The notes under the pieces: model-generated
The model's input: the letters and a program-made list of their open reading frames with translations, nothing else
What the model was told of the DNA's origin: nothing
Databases searched by the model: none
In this document: piece by piece, positions 1-8,754 of the stretch
Position numbering within the stretch: the first letter of the stretch is position 1
How the letters are laid out: each line of letters opens with the position of its first letter
Origin: Aeromicrobium senzhongii
GTDB lineage: Bacteria; Actinomycetota; Actinomycetes; Propionibacteriales; Nocardioidaceae
Direction of reading: 5' to 3'
Assembly: GCF_014334735.1 (NCBI RefSeq)
Contig: NZ_CP060587.1
Location: 2,294,001-2,358,000 of the forward strand
Length of the DNA: 64,000 bases
Position numbers and translations under genes: made by a program

Positions 1-1271
1 CGCTCGGTGAGCTCGTCCTTGAGCCGGCGGTACTCCTCGTCGCGCCCGTACTCGGCGCCGCCCATCGGGTCGGCGTCGACGTTCCAGAACGCGTGCTCCT
101 TGGGTGCCCAGCTGACCAGCTCGAGCGTCGAGTAACCGGGCGGCGCCGAGTGCGTGCCCTCCGGATCCTTCGCCGTCGGGCAGCTGATGCCGACGGGCAT
201 CTGCTCGGGGCAGCGGCCCGCCTCGACCTCGCGGTAGTAACCGTCGACGTCGTTGTTCGGCCACACCCACGCCAGCGGAGGGGTGTCGCGCTCGCGCAGG
301 TCGACGTCGAGCGCGACGTAGACCGCGAACATCGGCTGCGTCATCTCCAGGTTCGCCAGGCGCTTGCGGAGCTTCCGCGTCAGGTGCTCGTCACCGACCA
401 GCTCGGTCCAGGTCAGCTTGTAGTCGCCCGCTGCCACGACGACGTCGGAGCGGAACTCCTCGCCGCCGCGCAGGCGGACTCCGACGGCTCGGCCGTCCTC
501 GATGAGGATGCGCTCGGCGCGCGACTTGGTGCGGACCGTCCCGCCGTAGGACTGGATCACGTCGGTCAGGTGCGCGCCGATCACCTGTCCGCCGCCGCGC
601 GGGTAGTAGGCGCCGTCCTGCAGGTAGTGGTGCAGCAGGCCGCCGTGCATGACCGCGGGCGTGCGGTACGGCGGCCACGTGTAGTCGCCGTTCTCCGCGA
701 GGATCACGGCCTGGGCGTCGGCGCTGAGCCCGCAGGCGTCCATCAGCTTGGTGATCGGGCGCAGTCCCCAGCGCAGCAGCATCCACGGCTTCAGCCGCGG
801 CTCCTCCCCCGCCGAGATGATCCGCAGGATCCGCACGCACCGGCGCAGACCCTTCTCCTCCTCGGGGAACGCCGCGATCAGCCGCTCGAGGTACGTGTCC
901 CACCCCGTCGGCGTGTGGAACGTCGTGCCCGGAACCATGATCCGGCAGTGGCCCTCGGGGTTCTGGCGCAGCCACTTGATGCGCTCGGTCAGCGCCAGAC
1001 CGGACAACGCCGTCTGCATCCGACCGCCGGGACCGCACTCCCCCACGTAGTGGGTACCGACGTCGAACTCGAACTTGTTGCCCGCGCGACGGAAGACCTG
1101 CGTGCTGCCTCCGACGACCTGGTTCGCCTCCAGCACCAGCACCTTCGTGCCGTTCGCCGCGAGGTACGCCGCGGTCGTCAGGCCTCCGGGCCCCGCGCCC
1201 ACGACGATCGCGTCCCAGGTCTCGGGACCGGACTCGGGAGTCTCGGTCGAGGGCGTGGCGGTCTGCGTCAT
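1..1271 (-). CDS. FAD-dependent oxidoreductase, phytoene desaturase/retinol saturase-like (3' end outside window)
   Basis: The first 423 residues are present; the C-terminus lies beyond the window edge. The protein opens with an acidic, Thr/Pro-rich tail and then a dinucleotide-binding fold with GAGPGGL near residue 25, followed by the EAN…GGSTQVF segment. This layout is typical of COG1233 enzymes (CrtI, all-trans-retinol 13,14-reductase). FAD and NAD(P) binding is known for the family; the substrate here is unknown. The start is the ATG at 1271. A TetR gene lies 53 nt upstream on the same strand and probably controls it. No carotenoid genes are nearby, so a pigment role is not supported. Confidence 0.8.
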   Translation of the reverse strand, partial: MTQTATPSTETPESGPETWDAIVVGAGPGGLTTAAYLAANGTKVLVLEANQVVGGSTQVFRRAGNKFEFDVGTHYVGECGPGGRMQTALSGLALTERIKWLRQNPEGHCRIMVPGTTFHTPTGWDTYLERLIAAFPEEEKGLRRCVRILRIISAGEEPRLKPWMLLRWGLRPITKLMDACGLSADAQAVILAENGDYTWPPYRTPAVMHGGLLHHYLQDGAYYPRGGGQVIGAHLTDVIQSYGGTVRTKSRAERILIEDGRAVGVRLRGGEEFRSDVVVAAGDYKLTWTELVGDEHLTRKLRKRLANLEMTQPMFAVYVALDVDLRERDTPPLAWVWPNNDVDGYYREVEAGRCPEQMPVGISCPTAKDPEGTHSAPPGYSTLELVSWAPKEHAFWNVDADPMGGAEYGRDEEYRRLKDELTE

Positions 1272-1324
1272 GGGTGAATCGCTTTCGAGGGGTGATCTGG
1301 AGTCGGACTCCAGTTAACCACGTC

Positions 1325-1969
1325 TCACGCGTCCGACGGCTGCACGATGAGGCCCTCGAGCAGGACGAGTCCGGCCTCGATCACGGCGGTCTCCACGCGC
1401 TCGGGCGCCAACACCAACGCGTCGCGGCGCAGCGCCAGCGCGGCGACACCGTTCCATGAGCCGAACAGGAAGAACGACATCAACTCGGGATCGACGCGGC
1501 GGATCGCTCCGCTCTCGACGGCTTCGCGGATGCTCTGCTCGAACTCACGCCGGAGCTCGCCGAACCGCTCGACGACCTGGGTCTCGACGGCCGTCGTCGG
1601 ACCGCGCTCCCCCGTGGCAGTCAGGTACTTCACGACCACCGGGTGGTCGAGCAGCAGCCGCAGGTAGGCCACGCCGACACCGGCGAACCGCTCGAGCGGG
1701 GACGTGTCGGCCGCGTAGGCCGCACGCAGGGCATCCGTCGCGACGCCCAGGACCCGCTCCGTCACTGCGGCCAACAGCCCGTCCTTCGTCCCGAAGTGCA
1801 CGTACACCGAGGCCGGCGAGACCCCCGCCTGCGCGGCGACGTCCTCGATCCGGATCTCCTCGGGTGCGCGCTGCGAGACCAGGAGCTCGGCCGCGTCGAG
1901 CAGCAGGGCGCGCGTGCGCTCCCTGCGGCGCAATCCCCGCGCCGCGGCGGACTGCTCGGGCTCGCTCAC
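1325..1969 (-). CDS. TetR family transcriptional regulator
   Basis: A 214-residue protein with an N-terminal TetR helix-turn-helix (roughly residues 17-62, containing VAAQAGVSPASVYVHF) and a ligand-binding C-terminal half unlike other proteins in this window. Length is normal for the family. The GTG start at 1969 is preceded by TAGGGT with a 6-nt spacer, so the mRNA is probably leaderless. The gene is transcribed toward the flavoenzyme at 1-1271, which starts 53 nt further on; a two-gene unit is likely. The divergent neighbour is the ThDP enzyme at 2054, a second possible target. The ligand is unknown. Confidence 0.88.
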   Translation of the reverse strand: MSEPEQSAAARGLRRRERTRALLLDAAELLVSQRAPEEIRIEDVAAQAGVSPASVYVHFGTKDGLLAAVTERVLGVATDALRAAYAADTSPLERFAGVGVAYLRLLLDHPVVVKYLTATGERGPTTAVETQVVERFGELRREFEQSIREAVESGAIRRVDPELMSFFLFGSWNGVAALALRRDALVLAPERVETAVIEAGLVLLEGLIVQPSDA

Positions 1970-1975
1970 GCCACC

Positions 1976-1981
1976 ACCCTA
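1976..1981 (-). promoter_or_regulatory. -10 element of the leaderless TetR gene
   Basis: TAGGGT on the minus strand, 6 nt before the GTG at 1969. The spacing puts the transcription start at or next to the start codon and leaves no room for a ribosome binding site. It supports this GTG as the true start. Confidence 0.6.
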
Positions 1982-2053
1982 GGACCGCGGCTCGTTTGTC
2001 AGCGGGGATACCGGGTACAGGACGGGAACCACGTCCGACGGAGAGGGAGAACC

Positions 2054-3832
2054 ATGGAGCGACTGGTCGCAGATCTGGTGGTCGAGCGGCTGCGCGCCTG
2101 GGGCGTGCACCGCACGTTCGGGTACTCCGGCGACGGGATCAACGGCCTCATGGGCGCCCTGCGCCGCGCCGGAGGCGATCCGGCATTCGTCCAGGCGCGG
2201 CACGAGGAGAACGCCGCGCTCATGGCGGTCGGCCACGCGAAGTACACCGGCGGCGTGGGCGTCATGATCAGCACCCAGGGTCCGGGTGCCGTGCACCTGC
2301 TCAACGGGTTGTACGACGCCAAGCTCGATCACCAGCCCGTCGTCGCCATCGTCGGCCAGCAGCCCACCACCGCGCTCGGTGCGGAGTACCAGCAGGAGAT
2401 CGACCTGAGCGCGCTGTTCAAGGACGTCGCGGCGCAGTACGTCCAGGCTGTGCTCGCGCCCGAGCAGGCGGCCATGGTCGTGGACCGGGCCTTCCGGACC
2501 GCGCTCGCGACCAGATCGCCGTGCGTGGTCATCCTGCCGCACGACGTGCAGGTCGCACCGGCCCCCGAGGTCCCCCCGCACGAGCACGGGGTCGTGCCCA
2601 CCACGCCGCAATGGCGACCGCCTCGCGTGATCCCGGCGGACAGCGATCTGGCCGAGGCCGCCGAGGTGCTGAACTCCGGCGAGCGGGTCGCCCTCCTCGT
2701 GGGTCAGGGCGCCCGCGACGCGGGTGACCTCGTGCGCACCGTGGCCGAGCGGCTCGGCGCCGGCGTCACGACGAGCCTGCTGGGCAAGCCGTGGTGGGAC
2801 GAGACCCTGCCGATCAGTTGCGGCGTCATGGGCCATCTCGGCACCACCGCCTCCGGATGGCTGATGGACCAGTGCGACACGCTGCTGATGATCGGCACCA
2901 ACGACCCGTGGACCGAGTTCTATCCCGCGCCCGGCCAGGCTCGAGCCGTCCAGATCGACATCGACGGGCGCCACCTGGGCAACCGCTACCCCGTCGACGT
3001 GGGCCTGGTCGGCGACACCACCGAGACGCTCACCGCGCTGTTGCCGTTGCTGAAGGAGAAGCCGGACACCACGTGGCGGACCGAGGTGGTCGAGCAGGTC
3101 GAACGCTGGCACCGCATCGCCGAGGAGCGGGCCCACACCGACGCCGCACCCCTCAGCCCCGAGCTCGTGGTCCGCGCCCTCACGCCCCGGCTGCCGTCCG
3201 ACGCGCAGGTCAGCGTCGACGTGGGTTCGGTCGTCTACTGGTACGCCCGGCACCTGACCCTGCCCCCGGGAGTCCAGGCGCACCTGTCGTCCACCCTGGC
3301 CTCCATGGGCTCAGGCCTGCCCTACGGCCTGGCCGCCAAGCTGTCCGCTCCCGACCGGCCCGTCGTCGCGCTCGTCGGCGACGGCGCGATGCAGATGAAC
3401 GGCATCGCCGAGCTCGTCACCGTCGCCTCGCGCTGGCGGGACTGGACCGACCCCCGCTTCGTCGTCCTGGTGCTCAACAACGGCGACCTCGCCGAGGTGA
3501 CGTGGGAGCAGCGCGAGACCGAGGGCGACCCCCGCTACGACGTCAGCCAGTCACTGCCGGACTTCCCCTACGCGGGCTACGCCGACCTGCTGGGCCTCAC
3601 CGGGATCCGGGTCGAGCGCCCCGAGGACGTCGACGCGGCGTGGGACCGGGCCCTCTCGGCGGACCGGCCGGTCGTGATCGAGGCGATCGTCGACCCCGAC
3701 GTGCCGTTGCTGCCCCCTTTCCCCGCCGGCGAGGAGAAACTCGAGAGCTTCCACCGCGCCCTCGACCAGGAGGAGGACGCCGCGCACGCGCGGGCCCTGC
3801 TGGACCAGCAGGCCGCGCAGGAGGCGGACTGA
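2054..3832 (+). CDS. Thiamine diphosphate-dependent pyruvate oxidase/acetolactate synthase-like enzyme
   Basis: A 592-residue protein of the POX/AHAS superfamily with the usual three parts: N-terminal Pyr domain with the ThDP-activating Glu51 in RHEENAA, a central domain, and a C-terminal PP domain with GDGAMQMN around residue 441 and a downstream NN pair for Mg-ThDP. It probably decarboxylates pyruvate or another 2-oxo acid; the acceptor cannot be read from the sequence. The ATG at 2054 has GGAGAGGGAG in front; the frame is open upstream but lacks such a site. A second, more typical PoxB is encoded at 31139, and the two are clearly different subfamilies. The gene is divergent from the TetR at 1325-1969. 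Confidence 0.85.
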   Translation: MERLVADLVVERLRAWGVHRTFGYSGDGINGLMGALRRAGGDPAFVQARHEENAALMAVGHAKYTGGVGVMISTQGPGAVHLLNGLYDAKLDHQPVVAIVGQQPTTALGAEYQQEIDLSALFKDVAAQYVQAVLAPEQAAMVVDRAFRTALATRSPCVVILPHDVQVAPAPEVPPHEHGVVPTTPQWRPPRVIPADSDLAEAAEVLNSGERVALLVGQGARDAGDLVRTVAERLGAGVTTSLLGKPWWDETLPISCGVMGHLGTTASGWLMDQCDTLLMIGTNDPWTEFYPAPGQARAVQIDIDGRHLGNRYPVDVGLVGDTTETLTALLPLLKEKPDTTWRTEVVEQVERWHRIAEERAHTDAAPLSPELVVRALTPRLPSDAQVSVDVGSVVYWYARHLTLPPGVQAHLSSTLASMGSGLPYGLAAKLSAPDRPVVALVGDGAMQMNGIAELVTVASRWRDWTDPRFVVLVLNNGDLAEVTWEQRETEGDPRYDVSQSLPDFPYAGYADLLGLTGIRVERPEDVDAAWDRALSADRPVVIEAIVDPDVPLLPPFPAGEEKLESFHRALDQEEDAAHARALLDQQAAQEAD

Positions 3833-3958
3833 GGCCGGTGACTCATGGCTCGCTGACGTTGTCCTCGAGCAGGCGCAGGCTCGTCATGAGGTCCTCGCGC
3901 GGCCACGATGCCCTACGTAGACCGTCGCAGCGGGCGGGCCTGTCGGCCCGGCGTCGGG
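3833..3958. other. Gap between convergent genes, with a CTACGTAG palindrome
   Basis: A 126-nt stretch between the ThDP enzyme and the LuxR regulator. CTACGTAG lies at 3913-3920. A related longer palindrome, ACCTACGTAGGT, lies next to the paralogous regulator at 14432-14443. A 14-codon minus-strand frame (3886 to 3843) with GAGG before its ATG is too short to call a gene. I see no clear T-tailed terminator. Confidence 0.35.
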
Positions 3959-6709
3959 TCAGAGAAGCCACATCTGCTTGAGCTGACGGCGGGAGGTGAT
4001 GCCGAGCTTGCGGAAGATGTTGCGCAGATGAGCCTCGATCGTGCGCGGGCTGAGGAACAGCGCCGCACCGACCTCCTTCGAGGTCGCACCCGTGGCCACG
4101 AGTCGGGCGACCTGAAGCTCCTGCTCGGTGAGCGCATCCGCCGCCTGGGCGTCGCGCCGGCGCGGGTGCTCGCCCGTGGCCCGCAACTCGCGCGCGGCCC
4201 GCTCGGCGAACCCCGCGGCACCCATCTCCGCGAGCATCCTGTGAGCCGTGCGCAGCTGCTCGCGCGCGTCCTGACGGCGACCCTCCCGACGCAGCCACTC
4301 CCCGTAGAGCAGATGGGCGCGAGCGAGGTGGCCGGCCGTCCGCGGCTTGGCCAGGTGCTCGATCGCCTCTCGATAGAGCGCCTCGGCCTCCGACCCACTG
4401 CTGACGAGCGCCCGCGAGCGAGCCGCCAACCCCAGGCCCCACGAGGTGCCGCTGGCCTGAGCGCGCGCGGTGAGCTCAGCCAGCGCCTCGGCGGCGAGCT
4501 CTGGCCGGCCCTGGCGGCACGCGGCCTCGACGAGCTCGGTGTGGGGCAGACTGCCGTGGGACAGCTCGGAGGCCTGGAAGGACTGCAATGCCACCTCGAG
4601 TGCCGCCGCATAGTCTCCGTGGCCGTTGTGCAGTACCGACATGGCGTACGTGGTCATGAGGCGCTCGGTGCGCTGGGCGGGGCCTTCGGACCCTCGCTCC
4701 ACGCTCGCTCGGAGCTCGGACGCCTCCTCGGTGGCCCCGCGCCACGCGGCGAGGATCAGATGGGCGTGCAGCTGCGGCAGAGCTCGCGACGGCGCCAGGA
4801 TCGAGGTCTGGCCCGCCACCAGTTCGGCGCGGGCCAGATCACCGGAGAGCACCGCCATGAGCGACTGGATGAGCAGGGCAGTCGGCAACGTCGCCAGCGC
4901 GCCCGCCTCGCGGGCGAGCGCCACGTGCCGGTCGGCCAGCGCGTTGACGAGGTCGTCGTCGAACAACGCTATGGCCGTCCGGCTGGCCAACCCCAGCCAG
5001 CGGCGGCTGCCGTCCAGATCGGCACACGGCTCGAGCGCGACCATCGCATCCAGTGCCCTGCGGAGCTCGGGGACGCTGGCTTCGTAGCCTTGCGTGTACA
5101 TGGTCGTCAGCCCGTCGAGCAGCAGGTCCGCCGGCTGCGGTGGCGTCGGCGCAGGTGGAGCATTCAACGCCGCCTCGGCCGCGACCCGCGGGCCCCATCC
5201 CGGTTCCACACCACCGGTGACGATCGCTCCGTCCAACGCGTCGAGGTACGTCTCGCGGGAGAGCACCGGGTCGAGAGGAGCCAGCCCCGCGGCGACCGCC
5301 AACAACGCCTTGGGCGGGCTGCTGTGCCGGGCCTCCTGGTAGTCCATCCGGGTGCGCAGAAGAACGGCGCGAGCGCCGTCGAGAGGTTCCAGGTTGACGC
5401 CGACGGCAACCTCGATCAGTCGCCGGGCCTCGTCGAACGATCCGGCCTCGTACTTGGCGAGTGCCGCGGCGAGCGAACGCTTCGCGCGCAGCACAGGATC
5501 CGGCGTCAGCTCGGCCGCGCCCTGCAAGAACGCCGCGGCCGCCGCCAAGCCACCCCGGGATCGAGCGCGAACGGCCGACACCTCGAGCTCGGCCGCGACC
5601 TGCTCGTCGACCCCCTGCACCGCCTGCGCACGGTGCCAGGCGCGGCGATCGGGATCGGACGCCACGGTGGCCTCGGCCAACGCGCGATGCACCCGTCGAT
5701 GGTCCTGGGGGTTCGCCGCCTGGTACACGGCCGATCGAACGAGCGGATGGGCGAATCGCACCCGGGCCGGGCCGATCTCCAACAGTCCGGCCGATTCGGC
5801 TGCCACCGCTGCCTGGACGTCGAGATCCAACCGGGCCGCGGCGCGCTCCAGCAGCGCCGGATCGCCGGTGGGCTCGGCCGCCGCGATCAGCAGCAGCTCC
5901 TGCGTGTCGGGAGGAAGGTCCCGGGAGCGTCTCCGGAAGCTGTCCTCGATGCGCCGCGGGACACCCGCGACGTACGGCAAGGCATAGCCTCCGGCCAGCC
6001 GCTCGGGTCGCGCGCTGCGGGGCAGCTCCAGCAGGGCCAGCGGATTGCCGCGCGCCTCCGCGATGATCTGATCGCGCACGCTCTTGTCCATCGTCACGTT
6101 GGTGACCGTCTCCAGGAGCTGGCGCGACTCCGGATCGGAGAGCCGTCCCACGTGGATCTCCGCCAGACCCCGGAAGGGATCGTGATGGTCCCCTTCGGTC
6201 TCGCGGCGGCCGAACAGCAACGCCACTCGCTCGGCGGACAACCGACGCGCCACGAAGGCCAGGACCTGGGCCGAGGCCTGGTCGAACCACTGCACGTCGT
6301 CGACGACGCACAGCAGCGGCTGCTCGTCCGCGGCATCGGACCAGAGGTTGAGGACGGCGAGACCGACCAGGAACAGGTCGGGGGCGGGGCCGGTCTGCCG
6401 CCCGAGGGCCACGAGGAGCGCCTCGCGCTGCGGGTCGGAGAGGATGTCCGCGTGGTGCAGCAGTGGAGCACACATCTGGTGCAACCCCGCGAACGCGAAC
6501 TCGGTCTCGGACTCCACACCGCTCGCGGACACCACCTGGAACTGCGCAGCGCCGAGGTCGCGGGCCAGCTCGAGGATCGCGGTCTTGCCGATGCCGGCCT
6601 CCCCGCACACCACGAGGCTGCCGCTGCGTCCGGCCCGCGCGTGCACCAGGAGCTGCTCGACCGCGTCGCGCTCTCCTCGTCTCCCCAGGAGATCAGTCAG
6701 TGTCGTCAC
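3959..6709 (-). CDS. Large LuxR/LAL family transcriptional regulator with AAA ATPase (paralog 1)
   Basis: A 916-residue MalT/LAL-type regulator. It has an N-terminal NTPase module with Walker A GEAGIGKT at residues 36-43 and Walker B-like LLCVVDDVQWFD, a long helical TPR-like middle, and a C-terminal LuxR helix-turn-helix (LTEQELQVARLVATGATSKE, then LSPRTIEAHLRNIFRKLGI). Such proteins bind ATP and a ligand and activate nearby genes. The GTG at 6709 is chosen because its reading VTTLTDLLGRR matches the other copy at 14446-17184; upstream ATGs give unconserved residues. The likely target is unknown: it converges with the ThDP enzyme, and a decayed SDR lies upstream. Confidence 0.87.
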   Translation of the reverse strand: MTTLTDLLGRRGERDAVEQLLVHARAGRSGSLVVCGEAGIGKTAILELARDLGAAQFQVVSASGVESETEFAFAGLHQMCAPLLHHADILSDPQREALLVALGRQTGPAPDLFLVGLAVLNLWSDAADEQPLLCVVDDVQWFDQASAQVLAFVARRLSAERVALLFGRRETEGDHHDPFRGLAEIHVGRLSDPESRQLLETVTNVTMDKSVRDQIIAEARGNPLALLELPRSARPERLAGGYALPYVAGVPRRIEDSFRRRSRDLPPDTQELLLIAAAEPTGDPALLERAAARLDLDVQAAVAAESAGLLEIGPARVRFAHPLVRSAVYQAANPQDHRRVHRALAEATVASDPDRRAWHRAQAVQGVDEQVAAELEVSAVRARSRGGLAAAAAFLQGAAELTPDPVLRAKRSLAAALAKYEAGSFDEARRLIEVAVGVNLEPLDGARAVLLRTRMDYQEARHSSPPKALLAVAAGLAPLDPVLSRETYLDALDGAIVTGGVEPGWGPRVAAEAALNAPPAPTPPQPADLLLDGLTTMYTQGYEASVPELRRALDAMVALEPCADLDGSRRWLGLASRTAIALFDDDLVNALADRHVALAREAGALATLPTALLIQSLMAVLSGDLARAELVAGQTSILAPSRALPQLHAHLILAAWRGATEEASELRASVERGSEGPAQRTERLMTTYAMSVLHNGHGDYAAALEVALQSFQASELSHGSLPHTELVEAACRQGRPELAAEALAELTARAQASGTSWGLGLAARSRALVSSGSEAEALYREAIEHLAKPRTAGHLARAHLLYGEWLRREGRRQDAREQLRTAHRMLAEMGAAGFAERAARELRATGEHPRRRDAQAADALTEQELQVARLVATGATSKEVGAALFLSPRTIEAHLRNIFRKLGITSRRQLKQMWLL

Positions 6710-7033
6710 CTCAGTTCTCGGTGCCCATCGACCAGGTGGCGCGCTCCGCCGTGGTGGTGGTGAACATAGCGGACAGCGGTGGGGCATGGTGGGCATCACC
6801 GGCATTCGCGATCACCAGGGCAGTACTCCGGACTCGTCTCGCAGGGTCCCGGTGGGGCCGTCGGCGCCGATGGTCGCCACCGTCACGACCACCGCGTGGG
6901 TGGACCTGCGCAACAGCGGCAGGGCGGCCTCCGTCACCCGCACGATGCCGACGGCGTTGGTGTCGAAGACCCGCAGCGCCGACGGGCAGCCGCGATGAGT
7001 TGATCGCCGACCTGCGGCGCGCGGAGCGCGTCG
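6710..7033. other. 324-bp gap holding an SDR remnant
   Basis: No intact gene fits here. The regulator promoter must lie in about 6710-6811, but I find no convincing -35/-10 pair. The rest is occupied by the SDR remnant at 6812-6976 and short unassignable sequence before the stop of the NmrA-like gene. Confidence 0.5.
6812..6976 (-). pseudogene. Remnant of a short-chain dehydrogenase gene
   Basis: The minus strand encodes about 54 residues, including VFDTNAVGIVRVTEAALPLL followed by a hydrophobic strand (AVVVTVAT), then a stop. This is the internal N-A-G/strand-5 region of NAD(P)-dependent SDRs, where VNVSS normally follows. The N-terminal cofactor motif (TGxxxGIG) and the catalytic YxxxK are missing. 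Upstream the frame runs into unrelated residues and no start codon is found. I read it as a decayed SDR fragment. Confidence 0.55.
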
Positions 7034-7690
7034 TCAGCTGAGTTCGTGGACGTTCCCCCGCACCGCTTCTGGAATCGGCGTCGGACCGGTGTTCAGCTCA
7101 AGGATCTGCCGGTTGATCCGGGGCTCGAGGATCACTTCGACGAGGGTGTCCGCGACGTCCTCGCGCGGGATCTCGTCGTGGAGCTCGGCCGGTCCGAGCG
7201 AGACGGTGCCGCGTCCCGGCTCGTCCAGCAGGAGCGAGGGCCGGATGATGACCCAGTCGCTACTGGCGCGGCTCACGGCGACGTCCGTCTCCTTCTTCAC
7301 CGCGAAGTAGTGCTCGACCTCCGCGTCGAGGTCGCGCTCGCGCCATGACTCGGGAAGCACCGACACCAGCACGAACCGCGCATCCACCTCGCCGGCAGCA
7401 GCCAGCGCCTTCACCACCCCGGCACCGTCGATGGCATCGGTGACCTCGGTGGCCCCGGCGTTAGACCCGGCGGTGTAGACCACGACGTCCGACTCCGCGA
7501 GCATCGTCGCCAGTTGGTCCTCCGACAGATCGGCGAGGTCGCCGACCTCCGTGTCCACCGATCGGGAAGCCAGTCGCTCGCGCTGTTCCTCTCGACGCAC
7601 GAGACCGGCGACGGTGACTCCGCGCGCCACCAACCGTTCCGCCACGAGTACCCCGACGGCTCCGGTCACTCCGATGATGAAGACCTTCAT
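7034..7690 (-). CDS. NAD(P)H-binding (NmrA/atypical SDR-like) oxidoreductase
   Basis: A 218-residue Rossmann protein starting MKVFIIGVTGAVGVLVAERL, the glycine-rich cofactor loop of atypical SDRs (YwnB/NmrA type). It lacks a clear YxxxK pair in the standard position, as is common in this group, so it may be a reductase or a redox-sensing protein. The ATG at 7690 has GGGAGGAG with good spacing. A MarR-type inverted repeat lies 57 bp upstream (7747-7764), matching one at the marR promoter, so repression by the neighbouring MarR is likely. Confidence 0.8.
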   Translation of the reverse strand: MKVFIIGVTGAVGVLVAERLVARGVTVAGLVRREEQRERLASRSVDTEVGDLADLSEDQLATMLAESDVVVYTAGSNAGATEVTDAIDGAGVVKALAAAGEVDARFVLVSVLPESWRERDLDAEVEHYFAVKKETDVAVSRASSDWVIIRPSLLLDEPGRGTVSLGPAELHDEIPREDVADTLVEVILEPRINRQILELNTGPTPIPEAVRGNVHELS

Positions 7691-7746
7691 GCGGCCAGCT
7701 CCTCCCGATGCGGTGGTGCTCTTGACTCTCACTCTCTCACCCCGAA

Positions 7747-7764
7747 TACTTGCTTGTGCAAGCA
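7747..7764. promoter_or_regulatory. Putative MarR operator 1 (NmrA-like gene promoter)
   Basis: TACTTGCTTGTGCAAGCA contains the perfect inverted repeat TGCTTG-TG-CAAGCA. Fifteen of its 18 bases match the second site at 8337-8354. It sits between marR and the NmrA-like gene, in the promoter position of the latter. Confidence 0.65.
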
Positions 7765-7801
7765 CATTGCGGGGACGGGGGCGACGATGGACCACCGCGA
7801 G

Positions 7802-8317
7802 TCACGGCCGAGCGACCGGCCCCCGCGCTCGGCGCCGGCCCGTCGAGTCGACCGCGGGCTCGGCGATCTGCTCCATCGCGGTGGCGAACGCCTCCAGGTC
7901 CACGCCCTGCAGATGGTCCATCACCCGCCGGCGGACGCTGGCGAGATGGACGGGCCACGCCGCCTCCAGGCATCGCATTCCGGCCGGCGTGATGCGGGCG
8001 ACCTGACCCCGACCGTCATCGGCGGAGCGCGACCGCTCCACGAGGCGTTCGCGCTCGAGGCGACCCACGACCCGACTGAGGCCGCTCACCGAGATCGCGA
8101 CGTGACTGGCCAGCTGGCTCATGCGCATCGAGCCCTCCGGGGCCTCCGAGAGCGTCATCAGGACCACGTACTCCGTGCCGCCGATGCCCTGGTCCTGCAT
8201 GAGGTCAGCATCGATCACCCGCGGGATCACCAGGACGGCCCGCGTCAGCGCGCGCCACGCCGCCTCCTCCTGTGCCGAGAGAGGAACGACTTCACCGGAC
8301 CCATGTGGTTCGACCAT
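7802..8317 (-). CDS. MarR family transcriptional regulator
   Basis: A 171-residue MarR protein. The winged-helix region is visible as MRMSQLASHVAISVSGLSRV, then GRLERERLVERSRSADDGRG (the wing with the conserved D-R pair), with flanking dimerisation helices. The ATG at 8317 has TAGCGT 8 nt upstream, suggesting a leaderless transcript. It sits between two copies of an 18-bp inverted repeat. One overlaps its own promoter and that of the divergent operon at 8376; the other is in front of the downstream NmrA-like gene. Autoregulation and control of both flanking units is therefore the simplest reading. The inducer is unknown. Confidence 0.88.
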   Translation of the reverse strand: MVEPHGSGEVVPLSAQEEAAWRALTRAVLVIPRVIDADLMQDQGIGGTEYVVLMTLSEAPEGSMRMSQLASHVAISVSGLSRVVGRLERERLVERSRSADDGRGQVARITPAGMRCLEAAWPVHLASVRRRVMDHLQGVDLEAFATAMEQIAEPAVDSTGRRRARGPVARP

Positions 8318-8325
8318 GAATGACG

Positions 8326-8331
8326 ACGCTA
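8326..8331 (-). promoter_or_regulatory. -10 element of marR
   Basis: TAGCGT on the minus strand, 8 nt before the MarR ATG. The inverted repeat at 8337-8355 begins 6 bp further upstream and covers the -35 position, a classical place for an autorepressor to bind. Confidence 0.5.
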
Positions 8332-8336
8332 GCCGG

Positions 8337-8355
8337 TACTTGCTTGACAAAGCAA
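8337..8355. promoter_or_regulatory. Putative MarR operator 2 (divergent marR / operon promoter)
   Basis: TACTTGCTTGACAAAGCAA contains TTGCTT-gac-AAAGCAA, an imperfect inverted repeat. It matches the first site (7747-7764) at 15 of 18 positions. It lies in the 58-bp gap between marR and the SnoaL-like gene, 20 bp before the latter's start. Confidence 0.65.
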
Positions 8356-8375
8356 CCGGACAGGAAGGACACCGC

Positions 8376-8729
8376 ATGAACGACACCGAAGCCATCGTCA
8401 CGACCCACCTCGACACCTGGAACTCCCCCGCGGGCCCGGAACGGCTCACGGCGATCGCCTCGGTGTACGCCCCCGACGTGGTCATCGGCGAGCCTCAGGG
8501 CACCCTGACCGGACACGAGGGCATGGAGCAGGCGATCGCCGCCCTGCAGTCCCAGGTGCCCGGCACGGAGCTCCGCCGGTCCGGACCGATCCAGGTGGCG
8601 CAGGACCTGGTCACCTACCCCTGGTCGCTCGGTACACCCGACGGTCCTGTCGTGGCCAGCGGCCGAGACGTCCTGTTCATCCGCGATCACGACGTGGCCG
8701 CCCTGTACGTGGTCATCGACACCCCATGA
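8376..8729 (+). CDS. SnoaL-like/NTF2-fold protein, first gene of MarR-linked operon
   Basis: A 117-residue protein with the NTF2-like layout: an N-terminal helix (THLDTWNSPAGPERLTAIAS), VYAPDVVI, a G-HEGMEQAI segment, then strands ending AALYVVIDTP. SnoaL-like members can be small-molecule isomerases, hydrolases or binding proteins; no function can be assigned. The ATG at 8376 has AGGAAGGA upstream. It heads a tightly packed run (8376-11013) behind a putative MarR operator. Confidence 0.78.
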   Translation: MNDTEAIVTTHLDTWNSPAGPERLTAIASVYAPDVVIGEPQGTLTGHEGMEQAIAALQSQVPGTELRRSGPIQVAQDLVTYPWSLGTPDGPVVASGRDVLFIRDHDVAALYVVIDTP

Positions 8730-8754
8730 GCACCCCACCGAGAAGGACGAGCGC

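Noticed and set aside
3843-3886. A 14-codon minus-strand gene with a GAGG site
   Set aside because: Too short to support, and no similarity to a known peptide.
7003-7041. C-terminal fragment of a + strand gene (DELIADLRRAERVVS)
   Set aside because: The residues look protein-like, but no start, domain or upstream continuation supports it, and the other strand carries the SDR remnant.
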